In this document: piece by piece, positions 46,776 through 57,973 of the stretch | Numbering within the stretch: the stretch's first letter is position 1 | Layout: every line of letters begins with the position of its first letter | Assembly (NCBI GenBank): GCA_029582155.1 | Contig: CM055898.1 | Coordinates: forward strand, 35,146,955-35,210,954 | Source of the DNA: Panopea generosa | Taxonomy: Eukaryota; Mollusca; Bivalvia; Adapedonta; Hiatellidae | DNA: 64,000 bases | Direction: 5' to 3' | Program-made: the position numbers and the translations under genes | Notes under the pieces: model-generated | What the model saw: the letters and a program-made list of their open reading frames with translations, nothing else | Told to the model about the DNA's origin: nothing | Database searches by the model: none

Positions 46776-47275
46776 GAGGAATTCGAGTATGATTTGTTTT
46801 AAGTTTTTATGACTTTTTTCACAAACGAAGCAAAATAAATTAATACCGATAATGACAAGAACTTATTTACAGAATATTAATCCTTTCATAACACCATCAT
46901 TTGCAACTGAAAAAAGCCTAGTCAATGATAAAAATCCCAAAAACGTTACAGCGAAATCGTTTTTACGAAAGGTTAATGGCGAATGCGTTCGTCATTATTA
47001 TATTTAAACATGCTTAGTGTTACTATTATAAATTGCAAATCACGTGATTAATAAGAAAATGTGTTTAACTTGGCGTTTCCTTGCGGAACGAACGTAAACA
47101 GATGAGCAACACCTTGTCTGGTTTAGCCGATGCTTCTTACCAATAGATATTATTTTATCCATTTGCTTAAATGTGTATTTGTGCATGGATTACTACCATG
47201 TTCATAAAGAATAAACTGCAAGATTGCAAGTGAACCAGCTATGCAGTACAGCGTATCATTTTGAGCTTGGAGAAA
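46776..47275. other. Unassigned intergenic DNA
   Basis: No recognised feature. Confidence 0.45.
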
Positions 47276-47890
47276 AACAGTGTTAACATATACATGGCCT
47301 GGCATATCACGTTGATCAAAGAGAAAATAAAGTTAACATATACACGACCTGGCATATCACGGTGATCATAGAGAAAATAATGTTTACATATACACGACCT
47401 GGCATATCACGGTGATCATAGAGAAAATAAAGTTAACATATACACGACCTGGCATATCACGGTGATCATAGAGAAAATAATGTTTACATATACACGACCT
47501 GGCATATCACGGTGATCATAGAGAAAATAAAGTTAACATTTACATAACCTGGCATATCACAGTGATCATAGAAAAATAAAGTTATTATATACACGACCTG
47601 GCATCTCACAGTGATCATAGAGAAAATAATGTTTACATATACACGACCTGGCATATCACAGTGCTCATAGAGAAAATAAAGTTAACATATACACGACATG
47701 GCATATCACAGTGATCATAGATAAAATAGTGTAAGCATATACATGACCTGGCATGTCACAGTGATTATAGAGAAAAAAGTGTAAACATATACATGACTTG
47801 GCATATCATAGTGATCATATAGAAAATATATGACCTGGCATATCACAGTGATCATAGAGATAATATTGTAAAAATATGGCACATCACTAT
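47276..47890. repeat. 50-bp tandem repeat, about 12 copies
   Basis: The unit contains TACACGACCTGGCATATCAC, GGTGATCATAGAGAAAATAA and AGTTAACATA; the anchor recurs at 47341, 47391 and 47441. The left and central units alternate AGTTAACATA with TGTTTACATA, a 100-bp dimer. Units decay rightwards and degenerate fragments persist to about 48130. Confidence 0.93.
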
Positions 47891-49763
47891 GATCAACAAA
47901 AATATAATGTAAGAATATTCATGACCGGCTTGTGAAATACAGCATATCAGCATGATTGACGATAATATAAGCCTAATGTAAGAAAATATGTGGCCTTGCT
48001 TGCAAAATATACCATGTAAAGCATATCACCATGATCTTAAAAGTAAAAAATTGTAAGCATATACATGGACTTGCTTACATGCGGTATAGCATATAATCAT
48101 ACTGATCGATACTATAATGTAAAAGTATGTATGGACCAGGCAACGAAATGTAAGATGTAATTATATTTTTGGACCATTCTACAAAACATACAACATATAA
48201 TGTATGGCCCAATTTGCAAAGTTAGCCAATTACTCGTGCCATAATCGTAAAGAATAACGTGAACGGTTATGTAGGTACCACTGTTACAGTCTAACAGAAA
48301 ATAACAAATAACCATGTCTATAAAGATTATAAAATAAGAACACAAACTGATCTATCCGAGAGATAGTTGGGTGATTGATGTAAATGGACACATTTGAGCA
48401 CGTTGGTTGGTCAGTTGCTTCAACTGAAAGTTTGAATGACGTCATAGTATAGGAAACGTTCTATAGCTATGAATTGTAGGACTTGCATAGAATTCCATGC
48501 TTTTCCATTGTTGGTTAATACACCTAAATCGGGAGGTATCAGGTTCCGGGATAGACTAACATGTACCTAATTTTGTTATAGAGATGACATGTGCTGACGG
48601 AATACGATATAATGAATATGTGTGTATTTTAATGAACATAATAATGAAACAGCCGAAACCGTGTACAACAATTTTAATATGTTTCCATATGTATAATATG
48701 TAAGTTTTATCTATGATGCGTTCCTTTTGATATATAGAAATGCTGTATTGACAGAATATGGTTACGTGCACGTATTATGCCAATATTAAAACAAACATAA
48801 ATCTTTGAATTAATCTATATTGTTATTCAAAATAGCAAACTTAAATCGTTGAGTTATCAAGTGTTCAACAAATACTTTTCGTTAAATTGTTTAGTGTTCA
48901 TTTAATATCAATATACACAATAGCGTTAACAATTTAGTAACTGTACACTCCTTCTATGATTACTTATCAACACAGCTAAGTGAATTTCTGAAGAAAAAAA
49001 AATTCTCATTATGAACATTAATGTTACAAACTTAGTCTCTTTTTTTTATTATAATAATTATTATACAGTTAACTTCAAAATTCCAGCTCAAATTGTTCAA
49101 AAACTACTGAACTAAAAGGAATTGAAGGAAAACTACGCCTGTCTAATTGGAGTTCTTATGTTCTCATGTTCCAATTAACATGTGTTTCCGATGGGAAATT
49201 AAGTTTCTAAACGGTCATTTCAAACAGATTTAGATTCTAAAAATAGATTCCGATTACAACTGGACATTTCCGATTGAAAATTAAGTATTCAAATGAAAAG
49301 GAAATAAACGATTTACCAGCGGGAAAGCATGCATTTTTGGGGTCTTTAGATTATAAAATGACCCGAATCGGCATTTTATAATACGTTTGGTTACCTTTTT
49401 GTGATCGCAAAGTCGACACTTTGTCAATAAAAACAACGAAAGATTAAATTTTTTTTTTTTCAGAAATTCACTGAGCTGTGTTAATTGCTTTAACCTCGTT
49501 TAATTGTTCTTTATTATTATTTATTATATATTAATATGTTGTTTTATAAATTGTTTCCCTTTATTTTAAAGTCTATTTTTTCTTCAAATAACCAAACAAG
49601 TCAACTCGTATTGAAACAATACAGTCAATATAGTGATAGTCAAATTTAATTGCGAATTTCTGCATTTCACAATAAAAGTACCAGTTCTTGTCATTTAAAG
49701 CTTGGTAATAATTCAATCTTCAATTCAAGTCGGGGATCATTTATCAAACAAAACTGTTCTCTT
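47891..49763. other. Unassigned intergenic DNA
   Basis: Decaying remnants of the 50-bp array occupy the first ~240 bp. The rest is A+T-rich with no credible coding frame or element. Confidence 0.5.
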
Positions 49764-50030
49764 TCATTATATCGCCAAAGCAATGTTCAATATATTCAAA
49801 TACAGTGTTTAGTTTCTATCGCCAAAGCAATATTCAATTAATTCAAACAAGTTGTATAGTTATAGTTGCTATAGCCAAAGCAAGGTTCAATCTATTCAAA
49901 TAGATTGTATAGTTGCTATAGCCAAAGCAATGTACATCAATTCAAATAAAGTGTTTAGTTTCTATCGTCAACACAATGTTCAATTAATTAAAACAAATAA
50001 ATTAATTTATATCGCCAATACAATTCAAAC
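49764..50030. repeat. About 50-bp degenerate tandem repeat, 5-6 copies
   Basis: The recurring core is TATCGCCAAAGCAATGTTCA, then ATTCAAA and TGTTTAGTTTC. Copies vary by indels. Confidence 0.8.
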
Positions 50031-51002
50031 AATTATTTCATTATTCATCGTCAGTTCAGTTTTCCATCATTTCATACACATTGTTTATCTTATTAGTTAT
50101 TCATATAACAAAATTATCATAAATCAAGAATAGCTGCAAGAATAAATGAATAATTATTGCTTTTGAAATTTAAAGGGAGTAAATCAGGGGAAAACGCTGT
50201 AAACGTCTTAAAAATAAAATATTTACTAACATGGATGAAAAGCATCCCATTGTCATTATTAATTAAAATCCGAATGGTTTGGTATGTCAAATCCGCCAAA
50301 GCTTGACAAAATCGATATTTAAACTGGAACGGTAAACTTGAAACATACAGTTACTGCTTGACGTCATTCGGACTCTTTCTAAGAGGAAACAGTTTTTACT
50401 ACGTGTAAGCCTGTAAGCGGTTTTACTCTTTAAAAGAAAATAGCGTCCGCCCCTACCCCCTCTTTACATAATTTCTACTAACAACCATATGTGCTCCTTC
50501 AGGTTTTGTGTTGCGCATCTCTATACTGAAATGCTGGATCCGCTCCTGTGTATAACATATCAAATTGAAATCAAAATGAAATCACGTCACTAAATATGTT
50601 GCTATTTAAAGCGGGAAATATATTTTCGCCTGACCTAGCCGCGTAGCCCAAATTAGGAAATTCCTTTTCATATATTAGTTTACCACGTTTAGATAGCTAT
50701 CATTTTGGTAATACGTTGTCAGTGAGTATATATAGGCATGATATATTGGCAAAATATGTTTCTATTTAATATTAAAAGTTTGAAAAATCATGACACATTC
50801 CCTTTAATATATTCATTCATAAATATCCATCATTAAAAGTATCAATACGTGTGCTGCTGCTGCTGTTTTTGTAAATTAAATCTCACTTTTATAATCATCA
50901 TCTCAGCTGTAATGGTGAATATGCCAAATTAGATATAAGGCAATATAATTTCTGAATATATAATGGTTTTAAAAAACACATTTCATGTTATATATGGCAT
51001 AT
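50031..51002. other. Unassigned intergenic DNA
   Basis: No recognised feature. Confidence 0.45.
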
Positions 51003-51125
51003 CCAGCTTGATTGGTGGAGGAAAAACTCAGAATGGATATGAGTAGAACAAACCTCTTTCCGCAAGTAAATGGCAAACTTTCCCACATTAAGATTTTTGA
51101 TCGAGCGGGACTCGAACTTAAATAT
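51003..51125 (+). repeat. Dispersed repeat family E
   Basis: GATTGGTGGAGGAAAAACTC, GAGTAGAACAAACCT, TTCCGCAAG and CAAACTTTCCC occur in the same order as at 58940-59080. The end, CGAGCGGGACTCGAACTT, looks like a reversed tRNA B-box region. Confidence 0.55.
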
Positions 51126-51261
51126 TTAATCATCAGTTATACTATTAATAGCTAAAGTGTGTTTGTTGCATTATTCAATTAATCATTCAGATATTGCACA
51201 AAACATTAAGGTTCACTATAATATGTTGTAACCATTTACATATTGTGCTGTCTCACGTTTT

Positions 51262-51562
51262 GCCGGGCCCGAATAGCTCAGTCGGTTACGTGTTTGACTA
51301 TCAATCCAGGGGTCGTGAGTTTGAATCCTCGCCCGGCAACAGTCTCCGTGACGATTAATATACGACATTGTATCTCATTATCATTCGTCTCTCATCGCTG
51401 ATTCAAGTGGGATAGTTATCAGTTACTTGCGGAAATGGGGTGTGCTCCAGTACTGGTCAACCTTTCAGGATCTCAGGAAACAGTGGTTAGGTTAACTGAT
51501 CGTCTGTTAGCCCTCGATGGCATAAAATGACGCTGGATATTCAATCAATCAATAAATCAATC
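51262..51562 (+). mobile_element. tRNA-derived SINE, family B (full length)
   Basis: The most complete plus-strand copy. GCCGGGCCCGAATAGCTCAG opens a tRNA-like head with B box GTGAGTTTGAATCC; then ACAGTCTCCGTGACGATTAA, TCAGTTACTTGCGGAAATGG and AACAGTGGTTAGGTTAACTG; then an (AATC)n tail. Length about 300 bp. Confidence 0.9.
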
Positions 51563-52027
51563 TTTCAAGTTTTATCTTTAAATCAAAGATAAATAATATT
51601 GTAACTATTGAGATTGAGAAGAGTGGTAAATATACGAGACCCCAGTTTCACTACAAACATGTCAACGTGAGCTCTACATCAACTCAGATTGTTTAAATGT
51701 TATAACTCTTTTTACATTGGTCATTTTGAATTTTATCCCCTTACGATGAGTTAAGATGTGTAGTCAAGTTTGAGTGAGCATTTATAGCTTGATGAGTTCA
51801 AGTTAATGTTAACAGGCATAACAGAGAATTCTGAGTTGAGGAAACGTTAAGTTTGAGATGTTTAGTGAAACCGGACATTGGACCAGTGAATGTACATATT
51901 GAAAGATGTTCCTGAACGAATTATTGAATATTTTTATATTATGTCAAATAAGCTAGAAGATTTGAAATTCGTAATAATATGTTGGAACAATAGCTGTTTG
52001 AATAGATGGATACATTTGTTAGTGAAT
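51563..52027. other. Unassigned intergenic DNA
   Basis: No recognised feature. Confidence 0.45.
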
Positions 52028-52210
52028 ACATACAGTCCAACCTGTATTAAGCAGCCAGTTAAGGGAAGGATCAAAAGTGGCCTTGGTTGTTGCTTAATAC
52101 AGGTGAATTTGCTCTGAAGGCTTAGAAATGGGAAAAAGCAAACGTAACTGCTTATTACAGGTAGCTGCTTAATTGAATTATTGACCACTTGCACATGTTT
52201 GACTGTATGT
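52028..52210. mobile_element. MITE-like element, 183 bp, with terminal inverted repeats
   Basis: ACATACAGTCCAACCTGT at the left end pairs imperfectly with ACATGTTTGACTGTATGT at the right end. Internal words TGTATTAAGCAGCC, TGCTTAATACAGGT and TTACAGGTAGCTGCTTAATT add further inverted pairs. It is noncoding. A target duplication was not fixed. Confidence 0.7.
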
Positions 52211-52404
52211 CAAGAAATACAAACAACTATCACAGATAAATATCACAAAAACAAAACTTATATTAAATCCCAGTAATACAAACTTTTCATAATTATCAAT
52301 ACAGTATATTACGGTTACAATAAGGTACATTTGAGACACATGTATTTCAAAGGATAACCCAAGGTCTCATGGGATACCATACCATTGTGTCTGCGGCAAG
52401 ATAT

Positions 52405-52505
52405 TATCCAGTGTGGCAGCGCTTATAATACTGTCGCAAGTTTACACCGTCGCGATATAACTGAAAATGTGTTGAAAGCGATGCTAAACACCATACAACA
52501 ACAAA
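52405..52505 (-). repeat. Dispersed repeat family D
   Basis: The reverse complement begins TTGTTGTATGGTGTTTAGCA, then CGCTTTCAACACATTTTCAG, TTATATCGCGACGGTGT and GCGCTGCCACACTGG, as in the copy at 38748. Confidence 0.85.
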
Positions 52506-52947
52506 AACACTATCTCATTGTCATTAGTATTGTTTTTCTGTAAGGAAATTAATAAATAGTTTACAGGTTTCAGTTTGATAATAATTATCATTACGCCAAA
52601 TGATACCTGAGAGATAGCTCTTGTCGTTTTGATTGATTTAAACGGCTTAATCTGCAAACTGTTAATGACTCAGAAAATGCCATTTGATGAACCTGAGTTA
52701 ATTTATAAAAAAGACAATCATCGGATGTCTGATGGAATTGACTGATTTTGTTTTCTGCGTTTATACGTGGCTTTTATGACTTATTTATAGATGGATATCT
52801 TAAATGTTGCATGTGTTAGCATATAATGTGTTCTCGTGTCAATTCCGTATATACGCAATAACCAACCGGTGTATAAGTAAAATGGAGGTGAATTAAGATA
52901 AGTTTAAATTTGCTTGCATCGACTAAACTCCTACAGGTTATACAGCC
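52506..52947. other. Unassigned intergenic DNA
   Basis: No recognised feature. Confidence 0.45.
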
Positions 52948-53215
52948 ACGCCCGATTGGCGTAGATGGTAACGTGTCTGTCATGTAAATCAAGGGGCAGC
53001 AAGTTCGAAACCACGCCCGGTTACAGTCTCTATGATGATTGGGTATTGATTTAGTTCTACAGTCAAATGTTTTCCACATTTGAGTATGTAGAAAAATTGT
53101 CAGTGATATGTGAGGAAGTGGTCTGTGAGTCTGAGAAATAATGTGTGCTCCTAGTATTGGATAAGGGCCTAGCGGTGCGTTGACCGCCTTTAAATAACTG
53201 TAATACCGTCAAGGG
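52948..53215 (+). mobile_element. tRNA-derived SINE, diverged family B relative
   Basis: CACGCCCGATTGGCGTAGAT and GCAAGTTCGAAACCACGCCC form the head, followed by ACAGTCTCTATGATGATT. Later GTGTGCTCCTAGTATTGG and AATACCGTCAAGGG parallel family B, but diverged. Confidence 0.65.
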
Positions 53216-54257
53216 AAAAATCATATTAACTACTTGTTTGACTGATTGTTCAAATTTGCTTGAAATTTACTAAGGAAGGGCTACATAAATATTTGGATAT
53301 AGATAGCGTGTATTGTTCTGGTCGCAAGTTACAGTTAAAGGTCTTTTTTAACTTTCATTATACAATGTCAGTGGCATATTTATGAACTAGATATGGTCAA
53401 AAGATCAATAAATTTACTTATAGGGTAAATAAAAAGGTTTAACTTAAAATGAAAATCTGCATGTTCAAGAAACAAAAAAAGATTAGGGGAAAATCAATAC
53501 AAACTAGAAAATATGCAAATATACTTTTTTTGCTGTATCGTCTGATAGATTTAGAATAATTTGATTAAACTTATGACGTCATCAATTTATGACGTTATGT
53601 AATATTTTAAATTGTGAACCTGATGAATACTGTATAGCCGAAATGCATTGTTCAGCATAACGTTTACATGTCTAGGAGCTTGTCTTCTTGTCTTTAATTT
53701 ATATATGCACTGCCACATTTTAAAAGTTTAACATCAACTTCTGTAACAAAATTAACTTTTACATGATTACATTGCAACTAAATCATCTTTTTGTGATCAT
53801 TCAATAAATTTTCAACTTAATTTGAAAAATAAACAATATTTTTTGCAATTAAAAATAACAGTTCAACTGATACATGTTTTATGGTTGTTATTAAGTTATT
53901 TATCTACGCTTATCATGTTGGTCATGTCTCAATAATCAGATATTAATCGTATAGCAATACCATTTCAAAGAAAATACATGTGTGTACCAGATTCAAATTC
54001 AAATCTAAATGAATGCATTTTCATTCCTTTACGAAATAAGTTAGAAACTTGAGTAATGACATATGCAACATCCCTCAAATTCCGTATTACAAGTAGTATT
54101 TTATTTCTGCTGACAATACGACCACTAGATACGTGATTTTTACCATACATGTATATACACAGTAAATCTGATAAACAGCCTACATGTTACTTCTGATTTA
54201 ATGAAGTCTTTTGTATGTTCAATATGTAAACAACAAGACAGCAAATAAGTTGAAATC
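53216..54257. other. Unassigned intergenic DNA
   Basis: No recognised feature. Confidence 0.45.
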
Positions 54258-54405
54258 ACGAGGCGGTATTGTAGTGTATAAAGTGGTGGCCGCCTACGCC
54301 AGACGTTGACCCAATAAAGCAACACTTAGCAGTTAGTACTGGTTCTCACATGATAGCAGACTCGAGAGCTCCGAGCTACCTTCGGAATCGAGCTTAAATA
54401 AATAA
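54258..54405 (+). mobile_element. tRNA-derived SINE, family A (B box deleted)
   Basis: GAGGCGGTATTGTAGTGTAT, GCCAGACGTTG, GTTAGTACTGGTTCTCACAT, GCAGACTCGAGAGCTCCGAG and GGAATCGAGCTTAAAT match the copy at 31930. The segment with the B box is missing, so it should be transcriptionally dead. Confidence 0.7.
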
Positions 54406-55646
54406 GTACACAGTAAATACATTGAAATATATATTGTAATAAAAAAAGCCGGGAATCATTATTCCGGGAACTATGCATAAATAACCTATGCATATAGTTA
54501 CATTAAAGCGTAGATGGGCTTACAAAACCGCCAGATACAGGAATGGTGAACAAAATAAACAAGAGAGGTTGTATGTTTTAAACAAAAGTTATCCATACAC
54601 TATATCATAATATTAAAAAAACGCTATATCTTTTTGCAAAATTGAAAAAACAATTGACACTCTTCCGAAATGATTTTGTTTTTAAAAACCCTAAGCAGGT
54701 AAATTCAAGCTCATAATTAACATTTCCATGACAAATATTACTATATGTATTCATCTATGTATTAGTTTTAATTAAATACTAGATGTAAACAATTTTAAAT
54801 TCATTTTTGCATTGCTTGTAAAATTTACATTTCTGTCGCCAAATTTCAAATATGGGTATGTTTTTGAGGAGGTAATACCAAAAAACCTGTATGGTAACAT
54901 GTGTTTATTTATTTCTGATATTGCATGAACACACATTAAACTTGAATACTGGTAAGTTTCATAAAATTGTAATAGTAGGAAAAAAAGACAAAAACTATAG
55001 AAAGTATCTTTAAATAAAATGCCACGATATGCGTCCTCGAGAATACGGTTAAAACTGGGAGACTGGTTTCCTGTACCACATTCTATTATTATCTGGGCCG
55101 AGCGTTTTTTGTAGGAAGCCATTAGATAAATATGATGCGGAAGACTAACCTTTCCCGGCCTGTTCAGAACACAAGTCCGCGTACACTGAACATAAAATAC
55201 TTTATTTTTCATGCAAACCACATTTTTTTTCGTACTTAGAATCTCGTTGGTTCGTCAGTTTTTAACAAATTTAATTTTGTAAAGTGCATATATAGAATAG
55301 AATAGAGAAAGTTTGCATACTTTTATAGTCATTAACAGATTTAGTGATATTGACGCAAAGAATGGTATTTGTTTTGAAGATGTGATAATACAAGTCTGCA
55401 AAAACACATTTAAAATATATTTGTCATTTAGCGCATTTCACTAAATGAAACATTGGTAGTGTTAAAAATAACAACATCAATTATCGAACGAGCAAATATT
55501 GTTTCTTCAACCGATTCAATTCTTACGGATCTAAATGTCAAAATCAATTCAAACATCTGCAATAAGAAGGCTTTGCGCAGGGCATGGTTACTAGGGTTAT
55601 TATCAGCACTACGGTAACAACTTCATATGCATGATAAAATGATGCA
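54406..55646. other. Unassigned intergenic DNA
   Basis: No recognised repeat. It contains a minus-strand 149-codon open frame (54772-55221), the longest outside repeats and the two genes. Its peptide has no motif, signal or domain that I recognise, so it is not called. Confidence 0.45.
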
Positions 55647-55654
55647 TATATAAA
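55647..55654 (+). promoter_or_regulatory. TATA-box-like TATATAAA
   Basis: TATATAAA inside ATGCATATATAAACAAGG, about 67-74 nt before the small open frame at 55721. Start-site spacing is plausible for a TATA promoter, but A+T-rich DNA yields such matches often. Confidence 0.25.
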
Positions 55655-55720
55655 CAAGGTTGTCGTGCATCTGCGATTACTAACAGTTTGTTATTTGCAA
55701 ACGACTCTATTATACACTAG

Positions 55721-55855
55721 ATGACCACCGGAAAAAATGTTCTCATACCTGACACATGTGTATCCGATCAATACTCTCTACCAGTAAACATAGCACAGGT
55801 GGTCTTGACATTTGGTGAAAGTAAACATTACAAAATAACACGATTTATAGACTAG
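55721..55855 (+). CDS. Small open frame, 44 codons, status uncertain
   Basis: It starts MTTGKNVLIPDTCVSD and stops at TAG 55853. It follows an acceptor-like ATTATACACTAG and a TATA-like box. Internal donor-like sites (CAG|GTGGTC at 55798; TTTG|GTGAAAGT near 55812) would allow it to be an exon; the second leaves phase 1, matching the orphan exon at 56391. No domain is recognised. Chance is quite possible. Confidence 0.15.
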   Translation: MTTGKNVLIPDTCVSDQYSLPVNIAQVVLTFGESKHYKITRFID

Positions 55856-56390
55856 TCGTTGTTATGTGCTACCAGCTTTTCCGTTGCCATACACATGTAC
55901 AAGGAACTATATCCGAATTGATATTTAGGCATTCTATATCGGAGCTCATAATAGCAATTATAAAGAAAAATAATACTATCAATATCTTTGTTCTGTTTGA
56001 TAAACAGGGATTGAAACACCTTAATCATTTCATTTATGATTAAAAAGGAAGAGATAATGTAATTTGTTTAAAAGCCGCTAACACACGACACTGGATTCTT
56101 CTGTAGTTGTTCTACATTGAAGCGTCATCGTTTTTCGTAGCTACGAAAGATTGTTACTGCTATTTGCGCATATATGGATTTAAAATTGATGAGAACTGTT
56201 ACCTTTTTCTACAATTTTTACACACATCTTGTTTTCACTTTGTATTTTCACTATTGTATATTTATTTAAGATAACGAAAATGGTCGACTCGTTTTGTTCT
56301 CGTGATTAATTGTGACTGATTTAAATGCAGAAAGTTAGTATTAGAGTAAAAAAATAAATCTAGCATAATTTTATCTTTGTGACATTTAAG
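55856..56390. other. Unassigned DNA upstream of the orphan terminal exon
   Basis: I searched by eye for counterparts of exons 1-4 of the downstream gene and found none. Confidence 0.45.
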
Positions 56391-56845
56391 GTATCATTTG
56401 CCAACTACCTCCCTTACATGACGGTAATAAGATTATTACGCTTGAGAAATTAGAGCTGTGTAAATTGGTTGGTCATTTTTTGCTTTTGAAAATGCTTATT
56501 TGATCCTGTTTTTTTCTCTATAGATGAGAGGAGTGGAACATTGTCATGAATCGTGCCAGGATTAGCTGACACTGGATGCTGCGTGAGGAGATAAATTTTT
56601 TGAGATGCGTAGTGATACACTGCAAGAATTGAACAGAATTGTCAAATAAGAAGGAGTGTCATCAAACCATCAAAATTGTTAAAAAGCAACTTGGTCAACC
56701 CCATGTTTTCTTTCTGCTTTTGGGAGCGACAGATGACTATCTATGGAAACATGGCACTTTTGGAACCATTGGTCATATGTTAAGTGATCCAGAAGTGCAT
56801 TTCTTTATATGTAGAACCGTGTAAAATTAATTGGTATGTGAGACG
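56391..56845 (+). pseudogene. Duplicated terminal exon and 3' UTR of the secreted-protein gene
   Basis: The coding part is 56391-56503 after an acceptor-like GACATTTAAG. In phase 1 it reads GIICQLPPLHDGNKII and TLEKLELCKLVGHFLLLKML, ending at TGA 56501-56503. This aligns with the last exon of the gene at 57974-61135 (ELPPLHYGRKIL, KKLELCKAVGQYILLKM). The similarity runs on through the 3' UTR, e.g. CATCAAACCATCAAAATTGT, CTATCTATGGAAACATGGCA and TTAATTGGTATGTGAG. No matching upstream exons were found. It is therefore a partial tandem duplicate or the tail of a paralogue with distant exons. A polyadenylation hexamer lies at 56971-56976, just before a SINE insertion. Confidence 0.6.
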
Positions 56846-56995
56846 TCTAGCAGTTATAAATCATCTTTGTAGTTTTGTATTGACTTCCAGTTGCTTAAAA
56901 AACAGTCTTGATTTCAAGACAACGAAAAAATTAACTTGTTTAGATGTACGATACTACTGAATATTAAGAAAATAAATGGTAAGGTGGACAGAGAG

Positions 56996-57291
56996 GTTGA
57001 TTGATTTATTGAATATTTAGCGTCATTTTTATGCGATCGTGGGCAAACAGACGATCAGTTAACCTAACCACTGCTTCCTGGGATTCTAAAAAGTTAACCA
57101 GTACTCGAGCAAACCCCATCTCCGCATGAAACTGATAACGTTCCTACTTAAATAAACGGAAAGAGACGACGGATAATGAGACACAATGTCGTATATCAAT
57201 CATCACGGAGACTTTCCAGGCGGGGATTCGAACTCACGACCACTGGATTGATAGCCAGATGCGTAACCGACTGAACTAATCAGGCCCGGCT
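56996..57291 (-). mobile_element. tRNA-derived SINE, family B, with 11-bp target duplication
   Basis: The minus strand reads from GCCGGGCCTGATTAGTTCAG, B box GTGAGTTCGAATCCCCGCCT, through AAGTCTCCGTGATGATTGAT to an (AATC)n tail. TGGACAGAGAG flanks it exactly on both sides (56985-56995 and 57292-57302). The duplication fixes both ends and demonstrates retroposition. Confidence 0.95.
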
Positions 57292-57302
57292 TGGACAGAG
57301 AG

Positions 57303-57973
57303 AACATGATCTTATTAAATGTATTTTATACATTTTAATGATTTATGTGGTGCACAAAACGACCTTTGTTTTCAATATAATCAATTGAACGCCCGTTTGT
57401 AGCAATGATATATACATTAGCGTATAACATGCAATTCTGTGTTACAGTACATACATTAAAATGGCACAAAATGTCTTTTTGCACAAATGGGACGATACAT
57501 AAGATGCACTTTTATTACTTGTACACAATGATATTAGTTAAATGGAGTCTGGGCGTGTTCTCATTTTGTCAATAAAAGCGAGACATAAGTGATACATGTA
57601 CATGTAGAAAACAATAGCAATGTAAAGTGAATGTGGTGGAAGACCTTTAATACAACATTGCAATGTTATACTACTATAGTTGACTCGAAGAATGATACGT
57701 TATCTGTGCACAATATATCAAATTATTTCTGCTGCATGCACTGTGTTATGGCAAAAACAGTATGAGATGATTATGCGCAAGGTCAAAATATCCTTAACAA
57801 CAGTGTACTTTTCAAATCTGTGTTTACGTAAGGTTTTGGGAGTGGGTGACACAACATCAGATAAGATGCGGACTGTGTCAAATACATACCTTTATTTCGC
57901 AACTTTAGGTCATACAACTAGTATAAATCTAGGGATTCAGTTTAATACATACATCAGTTAGATCATAAACACT
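57303..57973. other. Unassigned DNA upstream of the secreted-protein gene
   Basis: Likely includes its promoter and 5' UTR, but no convincing TATA or initiator was fixed. A 93-codon frame at 57680 ends just before the gene's ATG and has no motif. Confidence 0.4.

Noticed and set aside
54772-55221. 149-codon minus-strand frame
   Set aside because: Longest non-repeat frame without assignment, but no domain, no signal peptide and no convincing splice or regulatory signals. Left uncalled, though it deserves an expression check.
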